Assembly (NCBI RefSeq): GCF_900605495.1
Contig: NZ_LR027603.1
Coordinates: 621,997-685,996 of the forward strand
From: Bacilliculturomica massiliensis
GTDB lineage: Bacteria > Bacillota > Clostridia > Peptostreptococcales > Anaerovoracaceae
Direction: 5' to 3'
Length of the DNA stretch: 64,000 bases
Below are positions 7,912 to 16,987 of this stretch, one piece after another. Position numbers and translations under genes: made by a program. The stretch's first letter is position 1. Every line of letters begins with the position of its first letter. The notes beneath the pieces were generated by a model. That model searched no databases, was not told the origin of the DNA, and saw only the letters and a program-made list of their open reading frames with translations.

Positions 7912-10353
7912 ATGGAACATATTGCGCATGAAAAAATACGGGATGGAAAAGTCGAGATACAGACTATAAAAGAGCACACGGAAAAGACAAAGCTTTCTGC
8001 CGGTCATTTCGGCCAGAATGCGGGCCTGCGGTCTTTTGTGGAATTGGCCGCGCTGGTCCATGATATGGGCAAGGAGACCAGCGCGTTCTGGGAATATATT
8101 CACCGCGTCTGCCTGACGGGCAGTCACGCTGAAAAAGGCAGTGTCGACCACGCCACAGCCGGGGCTTATTATATTTTTTCCAAATATCACAATGGCAGCA
8201 AAATAAGAAGGATCACCGCAGAGATGCTGGCCATGGTGACCGCCTATCATCACGGCGGGTTAGGTGATTTTGTGGATCTGGACTGTCATTCAGAATTTTT
8301 AAAACGCATGGCAAAGGCGCCGGAAAGCTATGGATACGAGGAAGCGATCCATAATTACTTTACAAATTGTTATACAGAGAAAGAGATCGAAGCGTTGTTC
8401 GATGGGGCGGTATTGGAAATAGAAGCTGTTCTGAGACGCACAGGAGAGATCAGGTTAAAAGATGAGTTGGTCGTCGGGCTTCTCACAAAGTTTGCCTACA
8501 GCTGCCTGATCGACGGGGATCGGCTGGATGCGTTTTGCTTCGAAAAAGGCTGCCCGATCGAGACCTTTTTAACAGGGTTCAAAGATTGGAGCACATACGC
8601 GAAGGCGCTGGAAGCGAGACTGGATTCATTTGAAATGCCCAAGGGGAAAACAGAACGCCGGGTCATGGAACTGCGCATGAAAGTGGCTGAGGAATGTCTT
8701 AACTATTCACGAAATCCCAAGGGAATCTATCGACTGACAGTACCCACGGGAGGCGGAAAAACGTATGCCTGTTTTCGATACGCCCTTGCACATGCAGAGC
8801 AGATAGGGATGGATCATATCATTTACATTGCGCCGTTTTTGACTATATTGGATCAGAATGTGAGGGATATGCGGGAAGTGTTTCATATCGGCAAAGACGA
8901 CGTGGAAACGCTTCTGGAATTCGACTCCAATGTACTTTCCATACCGGTCGAGGATGAAGAAAAACAGGAATTTCTCATGCTGGCGTCGGAGCGGTTTGAG
9001 GCGCCGTTCATTTTCACCACGTTAGTTCAATTTTTAAATTCCTTCTACGCCGCAGGATCGGGAAATACCCGCAGACTTCATCAGTTCTCCCGCTCTGTGA
9101 TTATTTTCGATGAAGTTCAGGCGGTGCCCTATCGGTGTATCAACCTGTTTAACACTGCGATCAATTTTCTCGCAGAGGTGTGCGGAAGCACGATCATTCT
9201 GTGCACGGCCACTCAGCCGGAGCTGAGCAAGACAGCCAAACCGCTTATGGCCAGGAATCAGGGAGAGATGATCTCCGATACAGCAACGCTGTTTTCTGAA
9301 CTGAAGAGGACGGAGATCGTGGACTGCAGAAAACCGTCGGGTTACACCATTGATGAAATGGAAGCGTTTGTATGGGAGAAGGCGGAAGCCGAGGGGAACG
9401 CTCTCGTCATTTTAAATAAGAAGAAGCAGGCCGAACAGCTTTACAGAGCAATAAAGAGCAGAAACAGCGCATCGGAAGGAGATCTGTTTCAAATATTTCA
9501 TCTGAGTACTCATATGTGCCCGACTCATCGGATGGACGTCCTTCAAAAAGTGATCGATGCCCTGGAACGGGGAGAACGTGTGATCTGTATCAGCACCCAG
9601 TTGATCGAGGCCGGAGTCAACATCAGCTTTTCCTGTGTGGTAAGAGCGGTTGCAGGCCTGGATTCCATGGCTCAGGCCGCCGGCAGATGCAACAGACACG
9701 GAAGCGCAGGGACCGTCAAGATGGTCTATCTCATCAATCCGGCAAACGAAGATTTGAGCAAGCTGCAGGAAATGAAATGGGGGAAAGAACAGTGCGAGCG
9801 GATCTTGGATTCTTTTGCCGGGGACAGCGAACCGTACGATCACAGTCTGCTTTCTCCGGCCGTCATGGCAAAGTATTTTGATTATTATTATCAGAAAGCA
9901 AAACCGCTGATGAATTACCCCGTGAAGGGTCTGGAAAACACTTCGATCATGACGCTGCTGGGCAAAAATTCCGTCGGTGTGGAGTCTTATAATGAAAACA
10001 ACAATGTTCCTCTTGTTCTGGAATGTGCGCAGGCGCATAGAACGGCGGCAAAGGGATTTGAGGTGATCCCGGGGGGGACGATTTCTGTAGTGACGGACTA
10101 TGGAAAAGAGGGAAAGGAGCTGATCGCGAAACTGAGCGGCAGCTGTGAACTGGGTGAAATGAAAAGGCTGCTGAAGCTGGCTCAGCGCTATTCCGTAAAC
10201 CTGTACCGCTGGGAATTTGAAATTCTTATGAAGAACGGAGGCGTTGCGCCCTTGAGAGACGGAGCGGTCTACGCACTTGTATCTGGCTTTTATGACGACG
10301 AGACGGGGATCGATCTGGAAGGAAGCAGCTTTATGGGCGCATTGAACGTTTAG
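7912..10353 (+). CDS. cas3: Type I-C CRISPR nuclease-helicase Cas3
   Basis: An 813-residue protein with an N-terminal HD nuclease domain (ALVHDMGKETSAFW around residues 45-60; YHHGG later) and a superfamily 2 helicase. Helicase motifs are Walker A VPTGGGKT (about 277-284), DEVQA (about 398-402, in place of DEAH), CTATQ, STQLIEAGVN (about 562-571) and QAAGRCNRHG (about 587-596). It degrades DNA recruited by Cascade. It is the first gene of the cas operon. Its downstream 260-bp gap before cas5c is unusually long and structured. Confidence 0.97.
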   Translation: MEHIAHEKIRDGKVEIQTIKEHTEKTKLSAGHFGQNAGLRSFVELAALVHDMGKETSAFWEYIHRVCLTGSHAEKGSVDHATAGAYYIFSKYHNGSKIRRITAEMLAMVTAYHHGGLGDFVDLDCHSEFLKRMAKAPESYGYEEAIHNYFTNCYTEKEIEALFDGAVLEIEAVLRRTGEIRLKDELVVGLLTKFAYSCLIDGDRLDAFCFEKGCPIETFLTGFKDWSTYAKALEARLDSFEMPKGKTERRVMELRMKVAEECLNYSRNPKGIYRLTVPTGGGKTYACFRYALAHAEQIGMDHIIYIAPFLTILDQNVRDMREVFHIGKDDVETLLEFDSNVLSIPVEDEEKQEFLMLASERFEAPFIFTTLVQFLNSFYAAGSGNTRRLHQFSRSVIIFDEVQAVPYRCINLFNTAINFLAEVCGSTIILCTATQPELSKTAKPLMARNQGEMISDTATLFSELKRTEIVDCRKPSGYTIDEMEAFVWEKAEAEGNALVILNKKKQAEQLYRAIKSRNSASEGDLFQIFHLSTHMCPTHRMDVLQKVIDALERGERVICISTQLIEAGVNISFSCVVRAVAGLDSMAQAAGRCNRHGSAGTVKMVYLINPANEDLSKLQEMKWGKEQCERILDSFAGDSEPYDHSLLSPAVMAKYFDYYYQKAKPLMNYPVKGLENTSIMTLLGKNSVGVESYNENNNVPLVLECAQAHRTAAKGFEVIPGGTISVVTDYGKEGKELIAKLSGSCELGEMKRLLKLAQRYSVNLYRWEFEILMKNGGVAPLRDGAVYALVSGFYDDETGIDLEGSSFMGALNV

Positions 10354-10371
10354 GGCTGCAGTATATAAACG

Positions 10372-10394
10372 AAAAAACCTGCCATAGCGGCAGG
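10372..10394 (-). terminator. Terminator of the crRNA-like RNA
   Basis: Reverse-strand arms CCTGCC and GGCAGG around GCTAT, followed by six T (10377-10372). There is no T run on the forward side, so it acts on reverse transcription. No other reverse-strand gene is nearby that it could serve. Confidence 0.85.
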
Positions 10395-10451
10395 GCATTC
10401 CGTTAATTTACCTATATAGTTTTCAATCCTCGGATCTGGGAAGATCCGGCA
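10372..10451 (-). ncRNA. crRNA-like RNA: pseudo-repeat, pseudo-spacer, terminator
   Basis: On the reverse strand, 10451-10420 forms a 32-nt pseudo-repeat. It has a 7-bp stem (CGGATCT/AGATCCG, 4-nt loop) at the same place as the stem of the array repeats, followed by GGATTGAAA, identical over 9 nt to the 3' handle of every active repeat. The stem sequence differs but still pairs. The next 25 nt (10419-10395, beginning CTATATAGGTAAATTAACGG) act as a spacer and run into a terminator instead of a second repeat. The layout matches the general plan of CreA/CreR-type crRNA-like regulators. Cas5c should be able to process it. Expression and function are inferred. Confidence 0.7.
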
Positions 10452-10516
10452 GTACATCATGTTGATGTACAAAATGACTTTATCATAGGAAAAAGAAATA
10501 GAGGAGGTGATAGAAA

Positions 10517-10624
10517 ATGATATACATAATAGGTGGAGGCGAGGGCAACATTTTGATGTTGTCCTCAGCCGGATATTATATATTGTTTCAAAAAATAGGG
10601 AAGGAGGAAAGGAATGCGGTATAA
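10517..10624 (+). CDS. 35-residue ORF between cas3 and cas5c
   Basis: ATG at 10517 is preceded by GAGGAGGTGAT, one of the best ribosome binding sites in the window. The product starts MIYIIGGGEGNILMLSSAGY and ends KIGKEERNAV: a hydrophobic half and a charged tail. Its stop lies 8 bp past the cas5c start, so it is translationally coupled to cas5c. Within it, GAGGGCAACA and TGTTGTCCTC (10540-10565 region) can form a hairpin. It could be a leader peptide, a coupling device or a small toxin guarded by the crRNA-like RNA; none of these is shown. Confidence 0.5.
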   Translation: MIYIIGGGEGNILMLSSAGYYILFQKIGKEERNAV

Positions 10625-11363
10625 AAACGAGGTTTCCTTTGAGGTAACGGGAAAAACGGCGCTGTTTACAGATCCTTTGCTGAGGGCGGGAGGCGAGAAA
10701 TGCACCTATCAGGCGCCCACCTATCAAGCGCTCAAGGGAGTCTGCGAGTCTGTATATTGGAAGCCGACCATTATATGGATCATCGATTCGGTCCGCATCA
10801 TGAATCCCATCCGCACCCAATCAAAGGGGATCCGTCCGATCAATTACGCGGGTGGAAATACGTTGTCCTGTTACAGCTATCTGACCGATGTAAGGTATCA
10901 GGTAAAGGCGCATTTTATCTTCAATGAAAATCGCCCGGAGCTGAGGGAGGATTGGAATGAACACAAACATTTCCTGATCGCCAAACGGATGATCGAGCGC
11001 GGGGGACGTCGCGATATTTATTTGGGCTGCAGGGAGTGCCAGAGCTATGTAGAACCCTGCGTCTTTGGGGAAGGGACCGGATATTACGATGAATATGGAG
11101 AGATCGATCTGGGCGTTATGGTTCACGGGATTACCTATCCGGATGAGAGCGGCTTTGATGAAATGCAGGTGAGACTCTGGCGGCCAAAGATGGAAAATGG
11201 CTATATTCATTTTATTCGTCCGGAGGAATGTACGCTGATCCAGTCCATTCATCCACAGAAGAGAAAGGAATTTGGGGAAGGGAATTTTTCCGGTTTGGCG
11301 GAAGTAGGACTGTGGGATGAATCCCTGGAGCTGCAATTACAGAAGGAGGGGGTGAACTGGTGA
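10614..11363 (+). CDS. cas5c: Type I-C Cas5 (pre-crRNA endoribonuclease)
   Basis: A 249-residue Cas5d/Cas5c. In type I-C systems this protein replaces Cas6 and cuts the repeat at the base of the stem, then stays on the 5' handle. The catalytic triad of the family is visible: Tyr near residue 48 (ESVYWKP) and Lys-His near 117-118 (NEHKHF). GGAAGGAGGAAAGG precedes the ATG. It overlaps the upstream 35-residue ORF and, through GTGA, the downstream cas8c. Confidence 0.95.
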   Translation: MRYKNEVSFEVTGKTALFTDPLLRAGGEKCTYQAPTYQALKGVCESVYWKPTIIWIIDSVRIMNPIRTQSKGIRPINYAGGNTLSCYSYLTDVRYQVKAHFIFNENRPELREDWNEHKHFLIAKRMIERGGRRDIYLGCRECQSYVEPCVFGEGTGYYDEYGEIDLGVMVHGITYPDESGFDEMQVRLWRPKMENGYIHFIRPEECTLIQSIHPQKRKEFGEGNFSGLAEVGLWDESLELQLQKEGVNW

Positions 11364-13330
11364 GCTGGATTTCTAAGTTATATCAAACCTATGAAAATTG
11401 CAGTATTGAGATCGGCAGGATCCATTACGACGATAACAGCGTGGAGACCGGCGAAGCGCCGCTGCTGCCCATTGCCCACACCACTATGAATGCAAATGTG
11501 CAGCTGACGTTAAATGAAAGGGCGGAGTGTACGGGGGCCGCAGTATTAAACAAAAAGGAAGGAGTCACGATCATTCCCTGCACGGAAGAGTCCGCAGTCA
11601 GATCGGGGACCGCGCCGGTCCACCACCCACTCTTCGATAAGCTGCAGTATCTGGCCGGAGATTATGAAAAATACGGTGGAGAAAAAGGCGGAAAATTCTA
11701 CGAAAGTTATATGTCGGATCTGGAGCGCTGGTGCAGCTCGCCTTATGCAAATCCCAAGGTGAACGTGATTTTTGCGTATCTGAAGAAAGGTACGCTGATC
11801 GGGGATCTGATCCGATTTGGGGTTTTGGTCTGCGGTGAGGATGGCAAGCTTCTGAAAAAATGGAATGGGAAGAAAGAGGATACGCCTCCTATTCTTAAAG
11901 CGGTAACCGGCAGTCAGCTGGACGCGGCGGTCCGCATTGCGGTTACAATAAATGGCGCCGTTTCAGAGCTGTGGGAAGACCCGAAGGTCTTTCAGGACTA
12001 TATTGCTTACTATCTGAACAGCAGAAGCGGGGAAGCGATCTGTTACGGTTCAGGGGAACGGACTTCCTGCGCCACATTTTACCCTAAAAAGATCGTGCCC
12101 TTTGAGGCGAACGCGAAATTGATCTCGGCCAATGACAACGACGGTTTTACTTACCGCGGCCGGTTCACAGAGGGCAGCCAGGTGTCGCAGCTTAGCTATG
12201 AAATGTCAGAGAAGGCGCATAACGCGCTGCGTTGGCTGATCGACAAACAGGGAAAAACGATCGATAAACAGTGCTTTCTGGCATGGGGAACAAAAAATGA
12301 AGCGCTGCCGCCTGTTGCAGGAGATACAGTGGATCTGGTCAAACTGTACGAGCAGCGAGAAGCGGATGAAGACCTGCACGGTTTCACCAACGAGGCTTTT
12401 TCAAAGCGGTTCAATAAAGCGTTAAACGGATATCGTGCCAATTTAGATACGAAGGCGGAGGTTATTTTCATGGGGCTGCAGGCGGCTACAAAAGGCCGGC
12501 TGTCCATCTCCTTTTACAGAGAATTTTCAGGAAACGAATTTCTGGACCGAGTAGAGCAGTGGCATAAAATCTGTGCCTGGAATCATTCCTACGGCTTCGA
12601 TCCTGAGACAAAGAAGCGCTTTTCCTTCGAAGGCGCCCCTTCCCCGGAGGATATCGTCCGCGTGGGATACGGCTCCAACTGCGGCGATAAATTGAAAGCA
12701 GCGCTGATCGCACGCCTTGTCTGCTGCATTGTGGACGGAACGCCGCTGCCCTGGGATATTGCCCACTGCGTCATCGTCAAGGCGTCCAATCCGATGGCGT
12801 ATAAAGAAGAATGGGAACGAAGCAAGGCGCTGACCATCGCCTGCGCATTGTACAGAAAGATATATTTTGACAGAAGTAAAAGCAGTGGGAAAGGAGAGAT
12901 ATTACCAATGTCTTTGGATCACGAAAAGAGAGATCGGAGCTATTTGTATGGAAGGCTTCTGGCGGTAGCCCATTACATGGAACAGATCACGTTTGAAAAA
13001 TGGAATGAGAGAGATACCAACGCCCAGCGGTACCAGTGTGCTTTCTCAAAACGGCCCTGCAAAACATGGCAGATCATCAAAGAAAATCTGAGCCCATACG
13101 AGACAAAACTTTTGAAAAAGCCCGGAGTTTTAAACGTGTGTCAGAAATTGATCGGAGAGATAAACGATCTGTTTGAAGCAGGAGAATTTGAGGTAGATGC
13201 GCCGCTGGATCCCCTGTATCTTCACGGCTATGAATGTCAGCTCAGCGAATTGTGGAGGGGGAAGGGCGACAAGAAGACCGGAGACGGCGAAGCGGCGCCT
13301 GTAGCAGGCCAAGACAGCAGTCAGGGATGA
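11360..13330 (+). CDS. cas8c: Type I-C Cascade large subunit Cas8c (Csd1)
   Basis: A 656-residue Cas8c. It recognises the PAM and bridges Cascade to Cas3. N-terminal LPIAHTTMNANVQLTLNERA and the later QAATKGRLSISFYREF and SPEDIVRVGYGSNCGDKLK are typical of Csd1. Start is GTG at 11360 within a 4-bp overlap with cas5c; AGAAGGAGGGGG precedes it. Its length is in the usual family range. Confidence 0.95.
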   Translation: MSWISKLYQTYENCSIEIGRIHYDDNSVETGEAPLLPIAHTTMNANVQLTLNERAECTGAAVLNKKEGVTIIPCTEESAVRSGTAPVHHPLFDKLQYLAGDYEKYGGEKGGKFYESYMSDLERWCSSPYANPKVNVIFAYLKKGTLIGDLIRFGVLVCGEDGKLLKKWNGKKEDTPPILKAVTGSQLDAAVRIAVTINGAVSELWEDPKVFQDYIAYYLNSRSGEAICYGSGERTSCATFYPKKIVPFEANAKLISANDNDGFTYRGRFTEGSQVSQLSYEMSEKAHNALRWLIDKQGKTIDKQCFLAWGTKNEALPPVAGDTVDLVKLYEQREADEDLHGFTNEAFSKRFNKALNGYRANLDTKAEVIFMGLQAATKGRLSISFYREFSGNEFLDRVEQWHKICAWNHSYGFDPETKKRFSFEGAPSPEDIVRVGYGSNCGDKLKAALIARLVCCIVDGTPLPWDIAHCVIVKASNPMAYKEEWERSKALTIACALYRKIYFDRSKSSGKGEILPMSLDHEKRDRSYLYGRLLAVAHYMEQITFEKWNERDTNAQRYQCAFSKRPCKTWQIIKENLSPYETKLLKKPGVLNVCQKLIGEINDLFEAGEFEVDAPLDPLYLHGYECQLSELWRGKGDKKTGDGEAAPVAGQDSSQG

Positions 13331-13395
13331 ACCGGTAGAGAAAAATGGCAGCATATAGGAATCTGGATAAGTGAAAAGAAAGTGAGGAATAAACG

Positions 13396-14250
13396 ATGGC
13401 TTTGAATAACAAGATTGATTTTGCTGTGGTAATTTCTGTAAAGAACGCCAATCCCAACGGCGATCCCCTGAACGGAAACAGGCCCCGGACTGATTTTGAG
13501 GGCCGTGGGGAAATTTCTGACGTGTGTATTAAACGAAAGATCAGAAACCGCCTGCAGGATATGGGGGAACGCATTTTTGTTCAGTCCGACGATCGGTGCG
13601 ACGACGGTTTTACTAATTTGCGGGACCGGGCGCAGGGGGACGAAGAACTGAAGAAGCTGATGAAGGGAAAGGACGCGGATGCTTATATGAAAAAAGCCTG
13701 TGACAAGTGGATCGACGTCAGGAGCTTCGGACAGGTCTTTGCCTTCAAAGACAAGGATAAAGAGGGAGGCGTGTCGATCGGCGTGAGGGGTCCGGTGTCG
13801 GTCCATACGGCGGTAAGCGTGAGACCGGTGGATGTGACAAGCATGCAGATAACCAAGAGCGTAAACGGCGAACCGGGAGAGAAGCGGGGCTCCGATACCA
13901 TGGGGATGAAGCACCGGGTGGATTTTGGCGTTTATATTATTTATGGGAGCATCAATCCGCAGTTGTCTGAGAAAACCGGATTTTCCGATGAAGATGCAGA
14001 GAAAATAAAACAGGCGCTGATCTCGCTGTTTGAGAATGACGCTTCTTCCGCCAGACCAGACGGCAGCATGGAGGTACATAAAGTCATCTGGTGGAAACAC
14101 AACTGCAGATCCGGACAATATTCTTCGGCAAAAGTTCACCGTTCCCTGATCGTAAACGGCGATAAAATAGAAAGGGCAGACGATATAGCCGGCAACGTTC
14201 AGCTGACGCCGCTTGACGGGCTGGAAGCGCAAGTATTCGACGGCCGTTAG
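13396..14250 (+). CDS. cas7c: Type I-C Cascade backbone Cas7 (Csd2)
   Basis: A 284-residue Cas7 that polymerises along the crRNA. The N-terminal NPNGDPLNGNRPRTDFEGRG, the RGPVSVHTAVSVRPVDV region and the DTMGMKHRVDFGVY motif are family hallmarks. AGTGAGGAATAAACG precedes the ATG. cas4 begins 3 bp after its stop. Confidence 0.96.
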   Translation: MALNNKIDFAVVISVKNANPNGDPLNGNRPRTDFEGRGEISDVCIKRKIRNRLQDMGERIFVQSDDRCDDGFTNLRDRAQGDEELKKLMKGKDADAYMKKACDKWIDVRSFGQVFAFKDKDKEGGVSIGVRGPVSVHTAVSVRPVDVTSMQITKSVNGEPGEKRGSDTMGMKHRVDFGVYIIYGSINPQLSEKTGFSDEDAEKIKQALISLFENDASSARPDGSMEVHKVIWWKHNCRSGQYSSAKVHRSLIVNGDKIERADDIAGNVQLTPLDGLEAQVFDGR

Positions 14251-14252
14251 CC

Positions 14253-14912
14253 ATGGAGGAATACAGAGAAGAGGATTTCCTGGCCCTGTCCGGTATTCAG
14301 CACTTCGTATTTTGCAGGCGGCAGTGGGCGCTGATCCATGTGGAACAGCAGTGGAAAGAGAACGTGCGAACGGTGGAAGGCGAGCAGCTGCACCAGCGCG
14401 CCCACGATACCTTCTCAAAAGAAAAGCGCGGCGGCCTGCTGATCTCGAGGGGGATGCCGGTGTTCTCCAAAACGCTGGGCATCCGGGGAGTCTGTGATGT
14501 GGTGGAGTTTCACACGGATGAAACAGGAGTATCGCTGTACGGGCGGGAGGGGCGTTATCTGCCCCTCCCGGTGGAGTACAAGCGGGGCAGGCCAAAGGAG
14601 ACAGAGGCGGATATCTTGCAGCTTACTGCGCAGGCCATGTGTCTGGAGGAAATGCTGGTATGTGAAATAGAGACGGGATTTATGTACTATGGCGAGACGG
14701 CAAGACGGCATCGCGTGGATTTTACAGAAGAACTGAGAGCCCATGTCCGGGACATGTGCGCGGAAATGCATCGGATGTATGAACGCCGCTGTACGCCCAA
14801 AGTCAAAACGGGAAATAGCTGTAAAGCCTGTTCTATCGCTGATCTGTGTCTGCCGAAACTTTGCAGGGAGCTGTCGGTGAAACGCTACATAGAGAGGAGT
14901 CTGGCCGAATGA
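14253..14912 (+). CDS. cas4: CRISPR exonuclease Cas4
   Basis: A 219-residue RecB-like nuclease. The iron-sulfur cysteines are present: one at HFVFCRRQW and three in CKACSIADLCLPKLC at the C-terminus. Nuclease residues lie in GVCDVVEF (Asp) and LPVEYKRGRP (Glu-x-Lys). In type I-C it trims and PAM-selects prespacers together with Cas1-Cas2. The stop overlaps the cas1 start (ATGA). Confidence 0.96.
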   Translation: MEEYREEDFLALSGIQHFVFCRRQWALIHVEQQWKENVRTVEGEQLHQRAHDTFSKEKRGGLLISRGMPVFSKTLGIRGVCDVVEFHTDETGVSLYGREGRYLPLPVEYKRGRPKETEADILQLTAQAMCLEEMLVCEIETGFMYYGETARRHRVDFTEELRAHVRDMCAEMHRMYERRCTPKVKTGNSCKACSIADLCLPKLCRELSVKRYIERSLAE

Positions 14913-15940
14913 AAAAGCTGCTCAATACATTGTACGTCACAACGCCGGAGGCTTACCTTTCTCTGGACGGTGAAAATGTTGTGGTGCTCAAAGAAGATCG
15001 GACGCTCGGCAGAGTTCCGCTGCACAATCTGGAATCTATCGTCTCGTTCGGGTACACGGGAGCCAGTCCCGCGTTGATGGGCACCTGCGCGGAGCGCAGT
15101 ATCGGACTTTGTTTTCTTACGAAGCACGGAAGACTGCTGGCCCGCGTTGTAGGCATGTCCAAGGGCAACGTCGTACTTCGAAAGGAGCAGTACGCGATCT
15201 CGGAAGATGAAGACCGCAGTTTGGGGATCGCGAAAAACTGCATATTAGGAAAACTTTTCAACTGTAAATGGGTTCTTGAGAGAGCCACAAGTGATTACGC
15301 CCTGCGGCTGGACACAGATAAAATAAAAAGAGCGTCCGCACAGCTGTCCGCGTCGCTGGAATCCGTCCGCAGCGCGGAGAATATGGATGAACTTCGCGGA
15401 TATGAGGGAAAAGGCGCGGTTTCGTATTTTTTAGTTCTGGACGATCTGATCCTTCAGCAGAAGGATGATTTTTACTTTAGAGACAGAAATAAAAGACCGC
15501 CCCTCGATAACGTAAACGCGCTGTTGTCGTTTCTATATACGATCCTTGCGCATGAGACGGCCAGTGCGTTGGAAACCGTAGGATTTGATGCATATATAGG
15601 ATTTCTGCACCGCGATCGTCCCGGAAGATTTTCTCTGGCATTAGATATGATGGAGGAACTGCGTCCAGTGCTCGCAGACCGTTTTGTGCTTTCCCTGATC
15701 AATAAAAAACAGGTGAAAAAAGACGATTTTCTGAAGAAGGAAAATGGAGCGGTATTTCTGACAGATGATGCGCGGAGAGAAGTATTATCCGCCTGGCAGG
15801 CCAGGAAACAGGAGACTATCACCCATCCGTTTCTGAATGAAAAAATGCCTTGGGGCCTGGTGCCTTATACGCAGGCTATGCTCCTTGCCCGATCTATCCG
15901 CGGCGACCTTGACGAATACCCTCCGTTTTTCTGGAAGTAG
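14909..15940 (+). CDS. cas1: CRISPR integrase Cas1
   Basis: A 343-residue Cas1, the standard type I-C length. The start at 14909 overlaps the cas4 stop by 4 bp; an in-frame upstream ATG at 14846 lies inside cas4 and is rejected. Active-site residues fall in NALLSFLYTILAHETASALE (Glu), GFLHRDRPGRFSLALDMMEE (His and Asp/Glu). It integrates new spacers at the leader end with Cas2. Confidence 0.97.
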   Translation: MKKLLNTLYVTTPEAYLSLDGENVVVLKEDRTLGRVPLHNLESIVSFGYTGASPALMGTCAERSIGLCFLTKHGRLLARVVGMSKGNVVLRKEQYAISEDEDRSLGIAKNCILGKLFNCKWVLERATSDYALRLDTDKIKRASAQLSASLESVRSAENMDELRGYEGKGAVSYFLVLDDLILQQKDDFYFRDRNKRPPLDNVNALLSFLYTILAHETASALETVGFDAYIGFLHRDRPGRFSLALDMMEELRPVLADRFVLSLINKKQVKKDDFLKKENGAVFLTDDARREVLSAWQARKQETITHPFLNEKMPWGLVPYTQAMLLARSIRGDLDEYPPFFWK

Positions 15941-15982
15941 ACTTCAGAAACGGGATGAAATCCGTGAGAAAGGTGGAACGAA

Positions 15983-16273
15983 ATGTTCGTACTGATTACA
16001 TACGACGTTTGTACAGAAGACGCCGCGGGCAGGAAACGACTGCGCCATGTGGCTAAGCAGTGTACAAATTATGGGCAGCGTGTACAGAACTCCGTATTTG
16101 AATGCGTCATCGATCCAGCGTTGTTCAAAGAACTCCAATATAAACTAGAAAATATTATTGACGAGGAAAAAGACAGCCTGCGATATTATTTCCTGGGGAA
16201 AAACTATCAGTCGAAGGTCGAACATGTAGGCGCAAAACCATCCTTCGATGTGGAAGGTATTTTGATTGTCTGA
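15983..16273 (+). CDS. cas2: CRISPR Cas2
   Basis: A 96-residue Cas2 with the ferredoxin-like start MFVLITYDVCTEDAAGRKRLRH. The metal-site Asp is in YDV. GAGAAAGGTGGAACGAA precedes the ATG. It is the last cas gene and is followed at once by the first leader. Confidence 0.97.
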   Translation: MFVLITYDVCTEDAAGRKRLRHVAKQCTNYGQRVQNSVFECVIDPALFKELQYKLENIIDEEKDSLRYYFLGKNYQSKVEHVGAKPSFDVEGILIV

Positions 16274-16455
16274 TTTGAAAAAACGTTGGATCATCTGGTG
16301 CGAATGTCAAGCTCACATAAAAACCCCGGGAGATTCGCACCTGAATTCAGCCCATAGTATCCTGTTTTTTACATGAAGAGAGATGAAATATGTGTAAACG
16401 CAATATAAATAAGGGATAATGTCAAGATCGACAGGAATTATTCTTTGTTTTTGCT
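16274..16455 (+). promoter_or_regulatory. Leader of CRISPR array 1
   Basis: 182 bp between cas2 and the first repeat. It contains GGTGCGAAT (16297-16305) and its inverse ATTCGCACC (16333-16341), forming a 45-bp module that ends 114 bp before repeat 1. The leader ends in TTTTTGCT right at the repeat. The same module, spacing and junction recur before array 2. Confidence 0.8.
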
Positions 16456-16691
16456 GTCGGGCTCCGCATGGGGCCCGTGGATTGAAATATCTCCTGTTTG
16501 AGCTGTTGGGTACAAAACGGGAGGTCGGGCTCCGCATGGGGCCCGTGGATTGAAATACGCTGCTCGGTACGGTCTCAGATACCTGTAGCCCGTCGGGCTC
16601 CGTATGGGGCCCGTGGATTGAAATATGGTGAGGTAGGCAAGGTCATAATTACCATTATGCCGGGCTCAGCATGGGACCCACGGATTGAAAT
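16456..16691 (+). CRISPR. CRISPR array 1 (4 repeats, 3 spacers)
   Basis: Repeats at 16456-16488, 16524-16556, 16592-16624 and a decayed one at 16659-16691, each 33 bp: GTCGGGCTCC, GCATGGGGCC, CGTGGATTGAAAT. Spacers are 35, 35 and 34 nt. The repeat subfamily differs from the main array but equals the decayed tail repeats of array 2. The third spacer is 32/34 identical to the spacer at 18599-18632. The array is short and its last repeat is degenerate, so it may be old but still has a leader. Confidence 0.93.
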
Positions 16692-16765
16692 CGGCATAAA
16701 CACTATTCTCTTTGGGGATTCCAGCTCGGCGCTATGAGGATAATGGGAAAAATATCCTACTTTGA

Positions 16766-16987
16766 TTTTATTTCATCCTTACAGATCCGGAGTGTAACGA
16801 AGCGCTAAAGAAAATATCAGGGCGGATCGATCTAGGCGAGATCGATAATCTAATTGAAGAAATACCTGTGATCGATCAATTACAAAAGGATTTTTACAAG
16901 GTGATGATAAAGGAACGGAAGGAAATAATCATTGATTACAGCAGGAATCGGCTAACGAAGCTGGAACCTAGTTTTTCACATCGGTAG
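16766..16987 (+). pseudogene. Gene 3' remnant, possibly HipA-like
   Basis: An open stretch of 73 codons with no start codon, ending TAG at 16985. It reads TDPECNEALKKISGRID and then IPVIDQLQKDFYKVMIKERK, a helical charged pattern. It faintly recalls the C-terminal helices of HipA-type kinases, with low confidence. An inverted repeat overlaps its stop. It looks like the surviving end of a lost gene between the two arrays. Confidence 0.35.
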
